Assembly: GCA_016712745.1 (NCBI GenBank)
Contig: JADJQN010000003.1
Location: 558,001 to 622,000 of the forward strand
Source: Sandaracinaceae bacterium
GTDB taxonomy: Bacteria > Myxococcota_A > Polyangia > Polyangiales > JADJQN01
Direction of reading: 5' to 3'
Length of the DNA: 64,000 nt
Below, piece after piece: positions 26,182-34,985 of this stretch. The translations under genes and the position numbers were made by a program. Under the pieces are notes generated by a model that saw only the letters and a program-made list of their open reading frames with translations, made no database searches and was not told where the DNA came from. How positions within the stretch are numbered: position 1 is the stretch's first letter; the number at the start of each line of letters is the position of its first letter.

Positions 26182-26871
26182 ATGCAGAAAACCCCCGCCA
26201 AAATGACCTGGACCAATGCTGAAGCTACCGCGGCGATCACGCGGTACGAGGGCATGGTACGCATGATGGCCAGGCGGCTGCGCCCGCTTGCGGCGATGGG
26301 GCAAGCGCTGGACGAAGATGATCTTTGTTGCGAGGGGCGCGTAGCCGTTCTTGAAGCGCTCACGACGTACGAAGGCTTCGGCATCGAAGAGCGTACGTGG
26401 GTGCGTACACGGATTCGACAACGCATGATCGACGCAGTGCGCCGCTTGGATTTGCGCAGCCGCGACGAGATGCGTCTCGCCGTGCGTCACGCGGCCGGTG
26501 AGCTTCACGATTCTCGCGACAGCGAGCGCGGTCGCGCGATTGCTGCGCGCAGGCTCGTGTCGTTCGATTCGTCACCGGCGGATTCAGAGCCTCTCGCCGC
26601 GCGCTTGCGCGACTCGAAGATGCCGCCGGCCGACGAAGAGGTGGGCGACCGCGTTCAGCGTGAAAAGTTATTGGGCGCTTTGCAGGCATTGCCGCCTCGT
26701 CAACGCACCGCTATCGAGCTTGGCTTGTTCGAAGGTTTGGCTCTGCGTGAAATCGGCGAACGTATGGGCATCAGCGAATCGCGGGTATGCCAGTTGCAAA
26801 AGCGCGCCGTGCAGCATTTGCAAAAAGCGATTGCCGGCGTTGTGATCGATCCCGATCTGCTCGATCGCTGA
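26182..26871 (+). CDS. RNA polymerase sigma factor, sigma-70 family (group 3-like)
   Basis: A 229-aa alternative sigma factor. Region 2 is recognisable as DEDDLCCEGRVAVLEALTTY followed by the promoter-melting helix ERTWVRTRIRQRMIDAVRR. Region 4 is the helix-turn-helix LPPRQRTAIELGLFEGL-ALREIGERMGISESRVCQ. The spacer between them is short and Ser/Arg-rich. Size and layout resemble FliA/SigF-type factors more than ECF factors. No anti-sigma factor gene is adjacent. The ATG follows a GGAG SD about 10 bases upstream. The preceding 147 bases hold no gene that I can support. Confidence 0.85.
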   Translation: MQKTPAKMTWTNAEATAAITRYEGMVRMMARRLRPLAAMGQALDEDDLCCEGRVAVLEALTTYEGFGIEERTWVRTRIRQRMIDAVRRLDLRSRDEMRLAVRHAAGELHDSRDSERGRAIAARRLVSFDSSPADSEPLAARLRDSKMPPADEEVGDRVQREKLLGALQALPPRQRTAIELGLFEGLALREIGERMGISESRVCQLQKRAVQHLQKAIAGVVIDPDLLDR

Positions 26872-26920
26872 GGACGGGCGCGATGATGTCGCGAGGCCTG
26901 CCGCGTGCTAAAACACGCGC

Positions 26921-28888
26921 GTGCTGCCTGAGGTTGTTCAACGAAAGCTCGACGCGCTGCCCGTTTCACCGGGTGTGTATCTCTTCAAAGATGCGCGCGG
27001 CGAAGTTGTGTACATCGGCAAGGCATCGAGCCTGCGCAATCGAGTGCGCAGCTATTTTCAATCCACGACCGATACGCGTTACTTCATCGCGACGCTGGCC
27101 AATGAGATTGGGGATCTTGAGACCTTCGTTACCGCAACCGAGAAGGAAGCTGCGCTTCTCGAGAACCATCTCATCAAAGAGCATCAGCCTCGCTACAACG
27201 TAAAGCTGCGGGATGACAAACAGTACATGTCGCTGCGTCTTGATGCGAAGGCTGCGTGGCCGCGTTTGGAGGTTGTGCGCAAACCGAAGTCAGACGGCGC
27301 GCTTTACTTCGGTCCCTATCATTCGGCGTCGGCCGCAAGGCAGACACTGCGCCTCGTGAATCGCCACTTTCAGCTACGCACCTGCACCGATACGGATTTT
27401 GCTTCACGCAGGCGTCCCTGCTTGCAACATCAGATCATGCGATGTCCGGGGCCGTGCGTGTTGCCGGTGGATCGCGAGGCCTACGGGCAACAAGTCGGCG
27501 ACGTCGCGCTCTTTTTGAATGGCCGTCACGATGAGCTCGTCGTTCAACTTGGGCAGCGCATGCAGAGCGCCGCGGAAGCGCAGAACTACGAGCAAGCGGC
27601 CGTGCATCGCGATCAGATCCGCGCGATTGAAACTTCGCGCGAGCAGCAACGCGTCTCGGTCGCGAACGTCATCGATCAAGATGTGATCGGCATGCATCGC
27701 CAGGCAGAAGACGTGGAAGTAGCCGTGCTCATGATTCGGAGTGGCAAACTCGTTGGCGTGCGCACCTACGCACTCGATCACGTGCGTCTTCCCGATGCCG
27801 AGGTCATCGCATCGTTCATTGCCGAATACTACGCGCGCGGCAGCTACGTGCCGGACGAGATTCTATTTCCGCTCGAGCTCGACGCGTCCGAGGGGCTCGC
27901 CGCGATGCTTGCCGAGCGCCGCGAGAACAAACGCGCCCCTGCGGTCTTCGTGCCCAAGCGGGGTGCGCGAAGCCGCCTCGTCGAGATGGCCACCGAGAAT
28001 GCCGCGCACGCGTTTCGGGAAAAGTCTCGCGCCAAAACGGACATCGACGAAAAGCTCGGTCAGCTCATGAAACGTCTGCGTTTGCCCAAGCTTCCTCGAC
28101 GGATTGAGTGCATCGACATTTCGCATACCGGAGGCACTGACACCGTGGCGGCTGTAGTTGCGTTGTACAACGGGGAGCCCGATCGCAAGCGCTACAAGAG
28201 CTTCCACGTAAAGCGCGTGAGTGGAGGCGATGACTACGGAGCCATGTACGAGGTGCTCACCCGGAGGCTGCGTCGCGGACGCGAGCAAGAAGTGGGATGG
28301 GAGCTACCCGACCTCTTGCTCGTGGATGGCGGCAAAGGACAACTCAACGTCGCGCTCGCGGCGATGCGCGATATGAACGTTGTCGATTTGCCGGTGGCCG
28401 GTCTCGCGAAGGAAAAAGAAAACGTGATGGGCGACAAGCTCGTCGATCGCATCTATTTGCCGGGTCAGAAGAATTCCATTGCGCTTCGTGAGGGAAGCAC
28501 TGCGCTTTACTTCTTAGCGCTCGCACGCGACGAAGCGCATCGCTCTTCGAATTCGATTCGCGAAAAGCTCGGGAAGCGCAAACGGCTGCGCACCGGCCTC
28601 GAAGATGTACCTGGAGTCGGGACGGTTACGCGCAAAGCCTTGCTGCGCACGCTTGGTTCGCTCAAGGCGGTACGCACTGCGAGCGCCGAAGAGCTCGTTG
28701 CGGCAGGGGCCACCAAAGCGCAAGCGCGCGCCATTCGTCACCACTTTGCGAGCGACGCCGTCGTGCCCGTTGTGGAAGCGCCCGCTACCGACGAGGGCAC
28801 GGTGGCTGAGCCGGCAACACAATCGGTCGCCGAAAATGAGGCCGTAGAACACGCATTCATCTCCGATGACGAGCCAGAGCTTCACTGA
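26921..28888 (+). CDS. uvrC: Excinuclease ABC subunit UvrC
   Basis: Dual nuclease of nucleotide-excision repair that cuts 3' and 5' of UvrAB-marked lesions. The N-terminal GIY-YIG nuclease is clear (PGVYLFKDARGEVVYIGKAS), followed by a Cys cluster with RCPGPC, the UVR helix ORF segment YEQAAVHRDQIRAIE, the RNase H-like nuclease (CIDISHTGGTDTVAAVV and LLLVDGGKGQLNVAL with its Asp residues) and tandem helix-hairpin-helix motifs (EDVPGVGTVTRKALL). The 655-aa length is normal plus a C-terminal acidic tail of about 45 residues. The start is the GTG at 26921, 6 bases after a TAAAAC element. Confidence 0.96.
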   Translation: MLPEVVQRKLDALPVSPGVYLFKDARGEVVYIGKASSLRNRVRSYFQSTTDTRYFIATLANEIGDLETFVTATEKEAALLENHLIKEHQPRYNVKLRDDKQYMSLRLDAKAAWPRLEVVRKPKSDGALYFGPYHSASAARQTLRLVNRHFQLRTCTDTDFASRRRPCLQHQIMRCPGPCVLPVDREAYGQQVGDVALFLNGRHDELVVQLGQRMQSAAEAQNYEQAAVHRDQIRAIETSREQQRVSVANVIDQDVIGMHRQAEDVEVAVLMIRSGKLVGVRTYALDHVRLPDAEVIASFIAEYYARGSYVPDEILFPLELDASEGLAAMLAERRENKRAPAVFVPKRGARSRLVEMATENAAHAFREKSRAKTDIDEKLGQLMKRLRLPKLPRRIECIDISHTGGTDTVAAVVALYNGEPDRKRYKSFHVKRVSGGDDYGAMYEVLTRRLRRGREQEVGWELPDLLLVDGGKGQLNVALAAMRDMNVVDLPVAGLAKEKENVMGDKLVDRIYLPGQKNSIALREGSTALYFLALARDEAHRSSNSIREKLGKRKRLRTGLEDVPGVGTVTRKALLRTLGSLKAVRTASAEELVAAGATKAQARAIRHHFASDAVVPVVEAPATDEGTVAEPATQSVAENEAVEHAFISDDEPELH

Positions 28889-28903
28889 TAGCGTGCGCAC
28901 CTC

Positions 28904-29266
28904 ATGGATCCCGTAACTCCCGTCGAACCCGCGCCTCCTGCGCCACCCGCCAATCAGCCTCAGTTTGATCCGCCGCGCAACGCGCAGATGTTGGCGACGG
29001 GGATGTGGCTCGCGGTTGGCGTGTCGATCGGGGCGGCGCTCTTGCTGCACGCGACTGGCGCCACTCGAGCGATCATCTTGAGCCTGGGCACGGCAGTCGT
29101 TCTTGCGATGAATATTCCTTTGGCACTCTGGATCGCGCAGTCCATTCGCGCGTACGGGTTTCATCGCCGTTTCGTTGTTTACCTTCTGCTCATGCTCGCG
29201 CGCCTCTCGATCGCGGGCTGGGTCTTTCTTCTGGCCGAGGCCGGGCGCCTCTTCGCTTCACACTAA
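28904..29266 (+). CDS. Small membrane protein, three predicted helices
   Basis: A 120-aa protein of unknown function. The first 30 residues are Pro-rich and hydrophilic, then three hydrophobic stretches follow (about 30-50, 54-77 and 89-112), suggesting an inner-membrane protein with a cytoplasmic or periplasmic Pro-rich tail. It starts 15 bases after uvrC and ends 13 bases before the next start, so it is probably in the same transcript. Confidence 0.6.
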   Translation: MDPVTPVEPAPPAPPANQPQFDPPRNAQMLATGMWLAVGVSIGAALLLHATGATRAIILSLGTAVVLAMNIPLALWIAQSIRAYGFHRRFVVYLLLMLARLSIAGWVFLLAEAGRLFASH

Positions 29267-29279
29267 AGGAGGCGTTGCG

Positions 29280-29594
29280 ATGTGGGCCTACACAGTGATC
29301 GTGAGATTGCCGCAACCTGAGGTGCGGCCCGATTATCTGGCGTGGCTACGCGACGAGCATGTACGCGACGTGCTCGATGCCGGCGCCCTCGACGCGGAGA
29401 TTCTCGCGCACGAAGACCCCACGGTTGTGGAAATTCGCTATCACTTTCCGAGCCGCGAGGCGTTTGATGAGTATGAAACGACGCACGCACAGCGCTTGCG
29501 GCAGCATGCGTTCACGAAGTTCGAGTTCGCCTCTCGATGCACGTTCACCCGCTCGATTGCCAAAGTCATCGCGCATAAATCTCGCGGCGGTTGA
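29280..29594 (+). CDS. DUF4286-like ferredoxin-fold protein
   Basis: A 104-aa cytosolic protein similar in pattern to the DUF4286 family. It starts MWAYTVIVRLPQPEVRPDYL and has the WLRDEHVRDVLDAGALDAEI segment characteristic of these dimeric alpha/beta-barrel-like proteins. The ATG at 29280 is preceded by a strong AGGAGG SD; in-frame starts upstream from 29175 lie inside the previous gene and were rejected. The function of the family is unknown. Confidence 0.72.
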   Translation: MWAYTVIVRLPQPEVRPDYLAWLRDEHVRDVLDAGALDAEILAHEDPTVVEIRYHFPSREAFDEYETTHAQRLRQHAFTKFEFASRCTFTRSIAKVIAHKSRGG

Positions 29595-29687
29595 AGCGGG
29601 CAGCAAAGCACGCGCGCGCCGCCAAAACGATCACCATCGACAATCGTCAGATTTTCATTAGAGTCGTGCCGTTCGAAGGAGGCTTAC

Positions 29688-30311
29688 GTGACGCGCGTTT
29701 GGACAATGGCTGCACTCTCGCTACTTCTCGCCTCCGGGTGTGGAGGAAGCACTGCGCCGGCTCCAGTCACGCAACCGTCCGCGCCGCCCGCGACCACGAT
29801 GGACGCGGGCCCGCCGCCCGAGCCGGACGCCGGTGTCGCTGACGATGCATCCACGGACGCCGCAGCAGCGGCTGCACTCGCACCGCCGAATCGCACGCGG
29901 GATTACTATTTGCGGTGGCGCTTCGATCCAGCGCCCGTCCCCACGGAAGACACCAGCGCTACCTACTCACATGTCTTTCTCGAAGTGCACAGCGCGAGCG
30001 GCATGCAGGAAGTCGACATGGACGTGACCGACGCCAACTGCCACGACGACCCCGAACATCTTTCGCGCCGCGCCGTGTTGCGCGCGAAGTGCTGGTTCGC
30101 AGGAGCTGGTTGGGAGCTCGAAGTCATTTACCGTGATTCGCAGTTCATCGTGCGGCGGCGCGCGGTCGACGAAGCAATGAATCGCAATCCGAGCTGGCGC
30201 GGCATGACGCGCATCGCTGTGCCCCCGCGATCGACGGTCGAGACGCCAACTCCGGTCGCGCCGGCCACTGCCTCCCCATCACGGCGTCGTGAGGGGCAAG
30301 AGCGCCGTTAG
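29688..30311 (+). CDS. Putative lipoprotein with Asp/Ala/Pro linker
   Basis: A 207-aa lipoprotein. The GTG at 29688 has an AGGAGG SD and gives the signal MTRVWTMAALSLLLASGC with Cys18 as lipidation site. A Pro/Ala/Asp-rich linker (to about residue 65) precedes an unrecognised domain with two cysteines (about residues 118 and 133) that may form a disulphide. The tail is Arg/Pro-rich. The gene is convergent with the histidine-kinase gene and overlaps its end by 4 bases. Confidence 0.68.
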   Translation: MTRVWTMAALSLLLASGCGGSTAPAPVTQPSAPPATTMDAGPPPEPDAGVADDASTDAAAAAALAPPNRTRDYYLRWRFDPAPVPTEDTSATYSHVFLEVHSASGMQEVDMDVTDANCHDDPEHLSRRAVLRAKCWFAGAGWELEVIYRDSQFIVRRRAVDEAMNRNPSWRGMTRIAVPPRSTVETPTPVAPATASPSRRREGQERR

Positions 30312-31678
30312 CGCGCAAGACGGAGCGCGACGGTGAAACGCGCCCCCCCATCGGGTGCGTTCTCGGCGCGAAGCGTCCCGCCCATTTCTTCAACGAGCGT
30401 ATGACATACCGCAAGCCCAAGGCCCGTGCCCTCGCCGGCCGGTTTGCTGGTGACGAAGGGTTCGAATAGGCGAGGCAAGATGTCTTTCGCGATTCCCGGG
30501 CCTGTGTCGCTCACGATCAAGCGCACGGTCTCAGCGGTTGCGTCGTGCTCGACGCTAATGCGAATGACGCCCGCGCCCTGCATGGCGTCGGCAGCGTTCA
30601 GAAGCAGATTCAGCACGACCTGCGTCAATCGATCGGACGAGCCTCGCACGTCCGGCACGTCGGCAATCTCGCGTTCAATGACGATCGCGCGCAAGTCCTT
30701 TTGCGGCGCGACCAGGCTCACCGCATCGTCGACCACAGCGCGCACGTTCGCAACGCTCGCATCGTCTTTGGCGTCACGCTGACCGTGCCGCGCAAAGTCG
30801 AGTAGGTCGCGAATGATGCGATGGATACGTTCTGTCTCGCCGTGGATGCGTGAGAGAAATTCCTTCTCTTCGGCGCTATCGAGCCCGCCCTGCCTCATCA
30901 GATCCACGAGGCCCAAGATCGCTGCAAGCGGATTTCCAATTTCGTGCGCGATACCGGCGGCGAGCCTTCCCACCGAGGCGAGCTTCTCACTCCGCACCAC
31001 TTGCTCCTGCGCGCTCTGCAGCTCCTTCGTTGTGGCTTCGAGCTCGCGCAAGCGTTCCTCGAGCGCGCCGCGATCGCGCCGTAGCTGCCCGGCCATCTGG
31101 TTGAAGGCAGCCGCCAGCTGCGCGACCTCAGCCGCCCCGGTGACCGGGACTGAAACTTGTAGATTGCCGGTGGCTAAGCGTTCGGAGGCGCGGGTGAGGC
31201 GCTCGACCGGCGTCACGAAGAGACGTGTGAGCGTCATGTAAGTCAAAAAGAGAATTGCGACGACCGTAACGCCGGCGTAGAGCATGAGAATGCTCGTGAA
31301 GCTCACAGCCGATGTGGCACGCCGATGTTTCAAATAGAGCGAGAGAGAGCGTCCGTCCTGAAGGGTGGTCGTGACCGTATCGGCTTGGCTGGTCTGCCCG
31401 TGAACCACTTCGATGCCGCCAGGCCCCGCGATGCGCACGCCCGCAATTTCGTCGCCGCGCAACACTTCCCGGATGGCGCGTTCCTCAATCGCCGGGCCAG
31501 CTTCAAGCGCCACCTGCAAGGCCCGCAAGGTCGCACGCGCGTCGCGAAGGCGGTCGACGTCGCGAACGCGCTCGGTCAGGCGCACGGCGGCAAATCCCAA
31601 AAGCAGAGTTGCCGCTAAAAACGCGAGCGTGAGCGCGATCACCAGTTGGGCGCGCAATCCCAGGCTCGCCTGCTTCAT
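30308..31678 (-). CDS. Membrane sensor histidine kinase (NtrB-like core), orphan
   Basis: A 456-aa inner-membrane sensor kinase. Helix 1 is at about residues 10-32, helix 2 at about 128-150, with a periplasmic loop of about 95 residues between them. A HAMP segment (TPVERLTRASERLATGNL) and coiled coil lead to the phosphoacceptor box AHEIGNPLAAILG with His245. The ATP-binding domain has the N box NLLLNAADAM, G1 DTGPGI and G2 GTGLGLAV. No response-regulator gene adjoins it, so its partner lies elsewhere. It is divergent from the TerB-like gene. Confidence 0.9.
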   Translation of the reverse strand: MKQASLGLRAQLVIALTLAFLAATLLLGFAAVRLTERVRDVDRLRDARATLRALQVALEAGPAIEERAIREVLRGDEIAGVRIAGPGGIEVVHGQTSQADTVTTTLQDGRSLSLYLKHRRATSAVSFTSILMLYAGVTVVAILFLTYMTLTRLFVTPVERLTRASERLATGNLQVSVPVTGAAEVAQLAAAFNQMAGQLRRDRGALEERLRELEATTKELQSAQEQVVRSEKLASVGRLAAGIAHEIGNPLAAILGLVDLMRQGGLDSAEEKEFLSRIHGETERIHRIIRDLLDFARHGQRDAKDDASVANVRAVVDDAVSLVAPQKDLRAIVIEREIADVPDVRGSSDRLTQVVLNLLLNAADAMQGAGVIRISVEHDATAETVRLIVSDTGPGIAKDILPRLFEPFVTSKPAGEGTGLGLAVCHTLVEEMGGTLRAENAPDGGARFTVALRLAR

Positions 31679-31732
31679 GTCGTCATCCTACCGCATCGTC
31701 GCGCAAAACCGTTTTTGTTGTAGCCTTGATGC

Positions 31733-32266
31733 ATGACCAGCCGATCCACCGAAGCGATGACGACGTGGTTAGGAACCCTCGCCCGCGTGGGCATCGTAGA
31801 TACGCAAACGATGCTCGCTGGCCAGGCACTGATGGCCTACGTGGTTGGGGAGGAGAAGCTCGATGCGTTGCGTTCGTGGTTTGCTCTGTGCACGCCCGAG
31901 ACGGCGGCACTCGAGAAGCAGGCGGCAATCGAGATGTGCGTGTGGATGGCCCACGCGGATCGCGAGATTGTCGCGAATGAGCTCGAGATTCTCGCGGAGC
32001 TCGTACGGCAAAGTGGGCTCTCGCAAGCAGCGCAAGCGGCGATCCTAGGTGCAATCTCGCACCCGCCATCACTGATGGGGCTCGAGCGCCGAATCACCCA
32101 TCCCGTGCTGCGCGAGCTTATGCTGGCGCTGACGTGGGAGCTCGCGTGCGCTGATGGACGCATCGACGCACGAGAACGCGAAGTATTCGAACGCCTCGCG
32201 CGCACGCTCGACATCTCACGCGTGCGCGCGCTCGAGATCCTCGACACCGTCACCGCACACGTTTGA
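31733..32266 (+). CDS. TerB-like helical protein
   Basis: A 177-aa all-helical cytosolic protein. Two related acidic-helix motifs are visible: KQAAIEMCVWMAHADREIVANE and ALTWELACADGRIDAREREVFERL. The second AC/ADGxIDxxE pattern is the TerB/DjlA-N type metal-binding helical signature. TerB-like proteins take part in stress or membrane-associated complexes, and this stand-alone copy has no ter neighbours. The ATG at 31733 sits 6 bases behind a TAGCCT element. Confidence 0.68.
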   Translation: MTSRSTEAMTTWLGTLARVGIVDTQTMLAGQALMAYVVGEEKLDALRSWFALCTPETAALEKQAAIEMCVWMAHADREIVANELEILAELVRQSGLSQAAQAAILGAISHPPSLMGLERRITHPVLRELMLALTWELACADGRIDAREREVFERLARTLDISRVRALEILDTVTAHV

Positions 32267-32267
32267 G

Positions 32268-32678
32268 TTAGATGCTCATCACGGTGGCGAGATAGTCGGG
32301 ACGAATTTTGCGTGAGGGAACCGGCGGCGGAACACCGCGCAAAAGCTCTGCGAGTGCCGAACGCATCGATGACTCGGCTTTCTCGAAACGCAGGCCAAGT
32401 GCGCGCCCTCGATCGCCAGGGCGGCGCCCCGCCACCACGCGCATCACGCGGCCTTCGGCGTGAAACCACAGCGGCGTTTGCGGCGCTCGAAACGAAACGA
32501 GCACTTTTTCGCCGATGCCAATATCGTCGCCACACGCGACTAACATTCCATCTGGCGAAAGATCCAACGTTGTGTGGTCGATCGTGCGGAGGCCTAGCTC
32601 GCACACAATCTGACATTCAACGCGCACCGACCGACGAACCACCCTACGCTCATTCTTCGGGACGATGATGGATGCCAT
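32268..32678 (-). CDS. PilZ-domain protein
   Basis: A 136-aa single PilZ domain, a cyclic-di-GMP receptor module. The Arg-rich RxxxR element is present near residue 15 (RRVVRRSVR), and the second motif DLSPDG (D/NxSxxG) near residue 40, followed by beta strands VLVSFRAP and WFHAEGRVMRV. It probably relays c-di-GMP level to motility or the envelope; an HD-GYP-type phosphodiesterase is encoded at 54.8-56.8 kb. Its stop is 1 base from the convergent TerB-like gene. Confidence 0.8.
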   Translation of the reverse strand: MASIIVPKNERRVVRRSVRVECQIVCELGLRTIDHTTLDLSPDGMLVACGDDIGIGEKVLVSFRAPQTPLWFHAEGRVMRVVAGRRPGDRGRALGLRFEKAESSMRSALAELLRGVPPPVPSRKIRPDYLATVMSI

Positions 32679-32774
32679 CTCGTGCTCCTTCCGATGAAAA
32701 TTGTAGAGAGGTCGGCGCGGCGCCGTCCAAAAAACGGCGCGTGTGGCTGGAAAAACTCAACGATCCCGGCGCGC

Positions 32775-33389
32775 TTAGCGGCGGGTGCGGGGGCCTTCTC
32801 TGGCTGCGAGGCCGGTGTCGGCGCCGAAGGTGAGAGTGAGGCCCGCTTGAAGGGCGAGCTCGGTTGCTATGGCCGATGGCGCGTCAGCTCGGGTGTAGCG
32901 CAGGCCTAGTCGTATGGAGAGGCGCGGGTAGCCGTCAAATAGCACGGGGATATCTAGGCCGGTGCCGACCACGAGGGCTGCGCGCGTTTGATTGTTAATG
33001 GTGATCGTGCTGATGCCCACGTCGAGACCAATTGAGTCGATCAGTAGATCCCAGAACGCTCTATGCAGGGAGAGATTCTTGAGGAAGCGACCGAGGAAGA
33101 TCGGCCGCAGGTCGATGCCACCGAGCACGCGCGGCGTGTCGCTGCCGAAATTCATCGCGAGGAAGACACCAGCGCTGTCGAGATAGCGCGCACGTAGCTC
33201 GGGAGCGAATGTCGTCGTGTTAAAGTCGTTGCTTGGGGCTGACGAGGCTGCGGCGGTGAGCGAAAACCACACGTCGTTGTCGAAGCGATCGTAGAGGCCG
33301 TCGCCATCCTGTGCGTGGGCCTTGCTCGCGACGAAGAGCGTTGCCACAGAGCTGGCAAATAAGAGAACGAACAGCACGGCCCAACGCAT
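32775..33389 (-). CDS. Putative outer-membrane beta-barrel protein
   Basis: A 204-aa exported protein with a clear signal peptide (MRWAVLFVLLFASSVATLFV, cleavage after about AHA). Alternating hydrophobic strands (FAPELRARYLDSAGVFLAMNF, LSIRLGLRYTRA, TELALQAGLTLTFGA) suggest a small barrel of about 8 strands. The end is basic rather than aromatic. No specific family recognised. Between it and the PilZ gene lies a 95-base gap with a hairpin GCGCCGT/ACGGCGC (32720-32740) that lacks a T run. Confidence 0.62.
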   Translation of the reverse strand: MRWAVLFVLLFASSVATLFVASKAHAQDGDGLYDRFDNDVWFSLTAAASSAPSNDFNTTTFAPELRARYLDSAGVFLAMNFGSDTPRVLGGIDLRPIFLGRFLKNLSLHRAFWDLLIDSIGLDVGISTITINNQTRAALVVGTGLDIPVLFDGYPRLSIRLGLRYTRADAPSAIATELALQAGLTLTFGADTGLAAREGPRTRR

Positions 33390-33447
33390 GGCGCGAGCCT
33401 AGCGCAACGAGCCGCTCTTGTGAGCCGAAATCTGACGCATTGCATCG

Positions 33448-33476
33448 TTGCCGAACGCAGTTCGCCTCTGTATGGT
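33448..33476 (+). promoter_or_regulatory. Promoter of the amino-acid dehydrogenase gene
   Basis: TTGCCG (33448-33453), 17-base spacer, TATGGT (33471-33476). The predicted start is near 33483, giving a short leader that carries the TGGAGG SD before the GTG at 33507. Confidence 0.5.
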
Positions 33477-33506
33477 CGCGGCGATTTTCAGCAACTGGAG
33501 GCTATC

Positions 33507-34580
33507 GTGGGCGCGTTCGAATTGATGTCGCAATATGACTACGGTGCAGTGCATTTGCGTCGCGATCGGGCAACCGGTCTTCAAGCGATCGTCGCGATTC
33601 ACGACAGGCGGCTCGGACCGGCGCTTGGCGGATGCCGTTTCATCTCCTACGCGAACGAGGAAGCCGCTCTCACCGACGCGCTTCGTCTTGCGCGCGGGAT
33701 GACGTACAAGGCGGCGCTCGCAGGCATCGCGCATGGAGGCGGCAAGAGCGTCATCATGTTGCCGCAGCGCCAGTTCGATCGTGCCGCGCTCTTTCGGGCG
33801 TTCGGGCGCTTCATCGATGATCTCAACGGTCAATACATCACGGCCGAGGACAGCGGCACGGGCCTGGGCGATATGGAAGTGATTCGCACCGTGACGAAGC
33901 ACGTGACTGGAGTGGATGTCTCGCACGGCGGCTCGGGCGATCCGTCACCCTTCACAGCGCTCGGTGTGCGTCGTGGAATTGAAGCATGTGTAAAGTTTGC
34001 GCTCGGCAAAGATTCGCTGAAGGGCATTCACGTCGCGGTCCAGGGGGTTGGCCACGTCGGCTACTACCTCTGCAAAGAGCTTGCAGCCGCCGGAGCTTCA
34101 CTGACTGTCGCCGACGTTGATCCCCTCAAGGCGGAGCGTGCCCAGCGGGAGTTTGGCGCTAAGACCGTGAACCTCGACGCAATCTACTCCGTCGAATGCG
34201 ACGTGTTCGCGCCGTGCGCACTTGGTAGCGCGCTCAACGCCGATACGATTCCCAAGCTACGCTGCAAGATCGTCGCTGGCGCGGCAAACAATCAGCTTGC
34301 CGTGCCCGAGAACGGCAACGATCTATTGAGCCGCGGAATTCTTTACGCGCCCGACTATGCAATCAACGCAGGCGGTCTTGTTAATGTCGCGCAGGAAGTC
34401 GTTGGCTACGATGCGAACATTTCGCGCACGCGCACCATGAAAATTTACGACACCATTTTCGAGATTGCTGAGCGTGCCAAGCGCACCTCGAGCCCGACGC
34501 ACCGCGTGGCTGACGCGATGGTCGAGGAGATTCTCGCGACGGTACCCGTAAGCACATCGACGCCCCCCCAGAAGGCGTAG
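33507..34580 (+). CDS. Leu/Phe/Val-type amino-acid dehydrogenase
   Basis: An NAD-dependent Glu/Leu/Phe/Val dehydrogenase that reversibly deaminates an amino acid to its 2-oxo acid. The 357-aa length fits leucine dehydrogenases. Motifs include GPALGGCRF, the catalytic GGGKSVIM (active-site Lys), TAEDSGTG, and the Rossmann motif VQGVGHVGYYL. The C-terminal domain contains KIVAGAANNQL and YAPDYAINAGGLVNVA. The GTG start at 33507 has an SD and aligns with the family N-terminus (FELMSQYDY); a GTG at 33420 is in frame but overlaps the promoter. Leu, Val and Phe specificity cannot be separated by eye. Confidence 0.9.
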   Translation: MGAFELMSQYDYGAVHLRRDRATGLQAIVAIHDRRLGPALGGCRFISYANEEAALTDALRLARGMTYKAALAGIAHGGGKSVIMLPQRQFDRAALFRAFGRFIDDLNGQYITAEDSGTGLGDMEVIRTVTKHVTGVDVSHGGSGDPSPFTALGVRRGIEACVKFALGKDSLKGIHVAVQGVGHVGYYLCKELAAAGASLTVADVDPLKAERAQREFGAKTVNLDAIYSVECDVFAPCALGSALNADTIPKLRCKIVAGAANNQLAVPENGNDLLSRGILYAPDYAINAGGLVNVAQEVVGYDANISRTRTMKIYDTIFEIAERAKRTSSPTHRVADAMVEEILATVPVSTSTPPQKA

Positions 34581-34585
34581 CGGCT

Positions 34586-34798
34586 CTAGGCTTTCTTCAG
34601 GAACTCAGTACGCAACACCAAGCCCTTCACCTTGTCGACGCGGCACTCGATGAGCTCTTCGTCGTCGGTTAGGTGAATGTTCTTGATGACGGTCCCACGC
34701 TTGAGCGTGACGGACGTCCCTTTGACCTTGAGATCCTTGATCACACTTACCGAGTCGCCCTCGCGAAGCGTGTTGCCGTTGCTGTCTTTTACGTCCAT
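34586..34798 (-). CDS. PhnA/YjdM C-terminal-domain protein without zinc ribbon
   Basis: A 70-aa protein equal to the C-terminal domain of YjdM/PhnA (alkylphosphonate-uptake-associated protein of uncertain role): VKDSNGNTLREGDSVSVIKD, then VKGTSVTLKRGTVIKNIHL and LVLRTEFLKK. The N-terminal zinc-ribbon of full-length YjdM is absent, a known shorter form. The ATG at 34798 follows an AAAGGCGG SD; a TTG five codons upstream is less likely. No phn genes are nearby. The gene is convergent with the dehydrogenase gene. Confidence 0.82.
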   Translation of the reverse strand: MDVKDSNGNTLREGDSVSVIKDLKVKGTSVTLKRGTVIKNIHLTDDEELIECRVDKVKGLVLRTEFLKKA

Positions 34799-34985
34799 GT
34801 CGCCGCCTTTCAAACTGGCCCATGCTAACGGCGGTTCACGCTACTGAGAACACTCGTTCGCGCCGAAAGGGAGGGCGCTTTGCGTAATCGCACAGCTTTT
34901 CGCAGCGTGAACCTCGCAGTGAATAGCCTAACGCGGGCGCACGTCGGGCGCGTGTTGGTTCACTGCACGCACGCTCGGAGACCCC

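Noticed and set aside
32720..32740. Hairpin GCGCCGT/ACGGCGC as a terminator
   Set aside because: There is no T run on either side in the direction of the neighbouring minus-strand genes.
33420..33506. GTG 33420 as start of the amino-acid dehydrogenase
   Set aside because: It would place codons over the promoter and add residues absent from the family; GTG 33507 has an SD and the right N-terminus.
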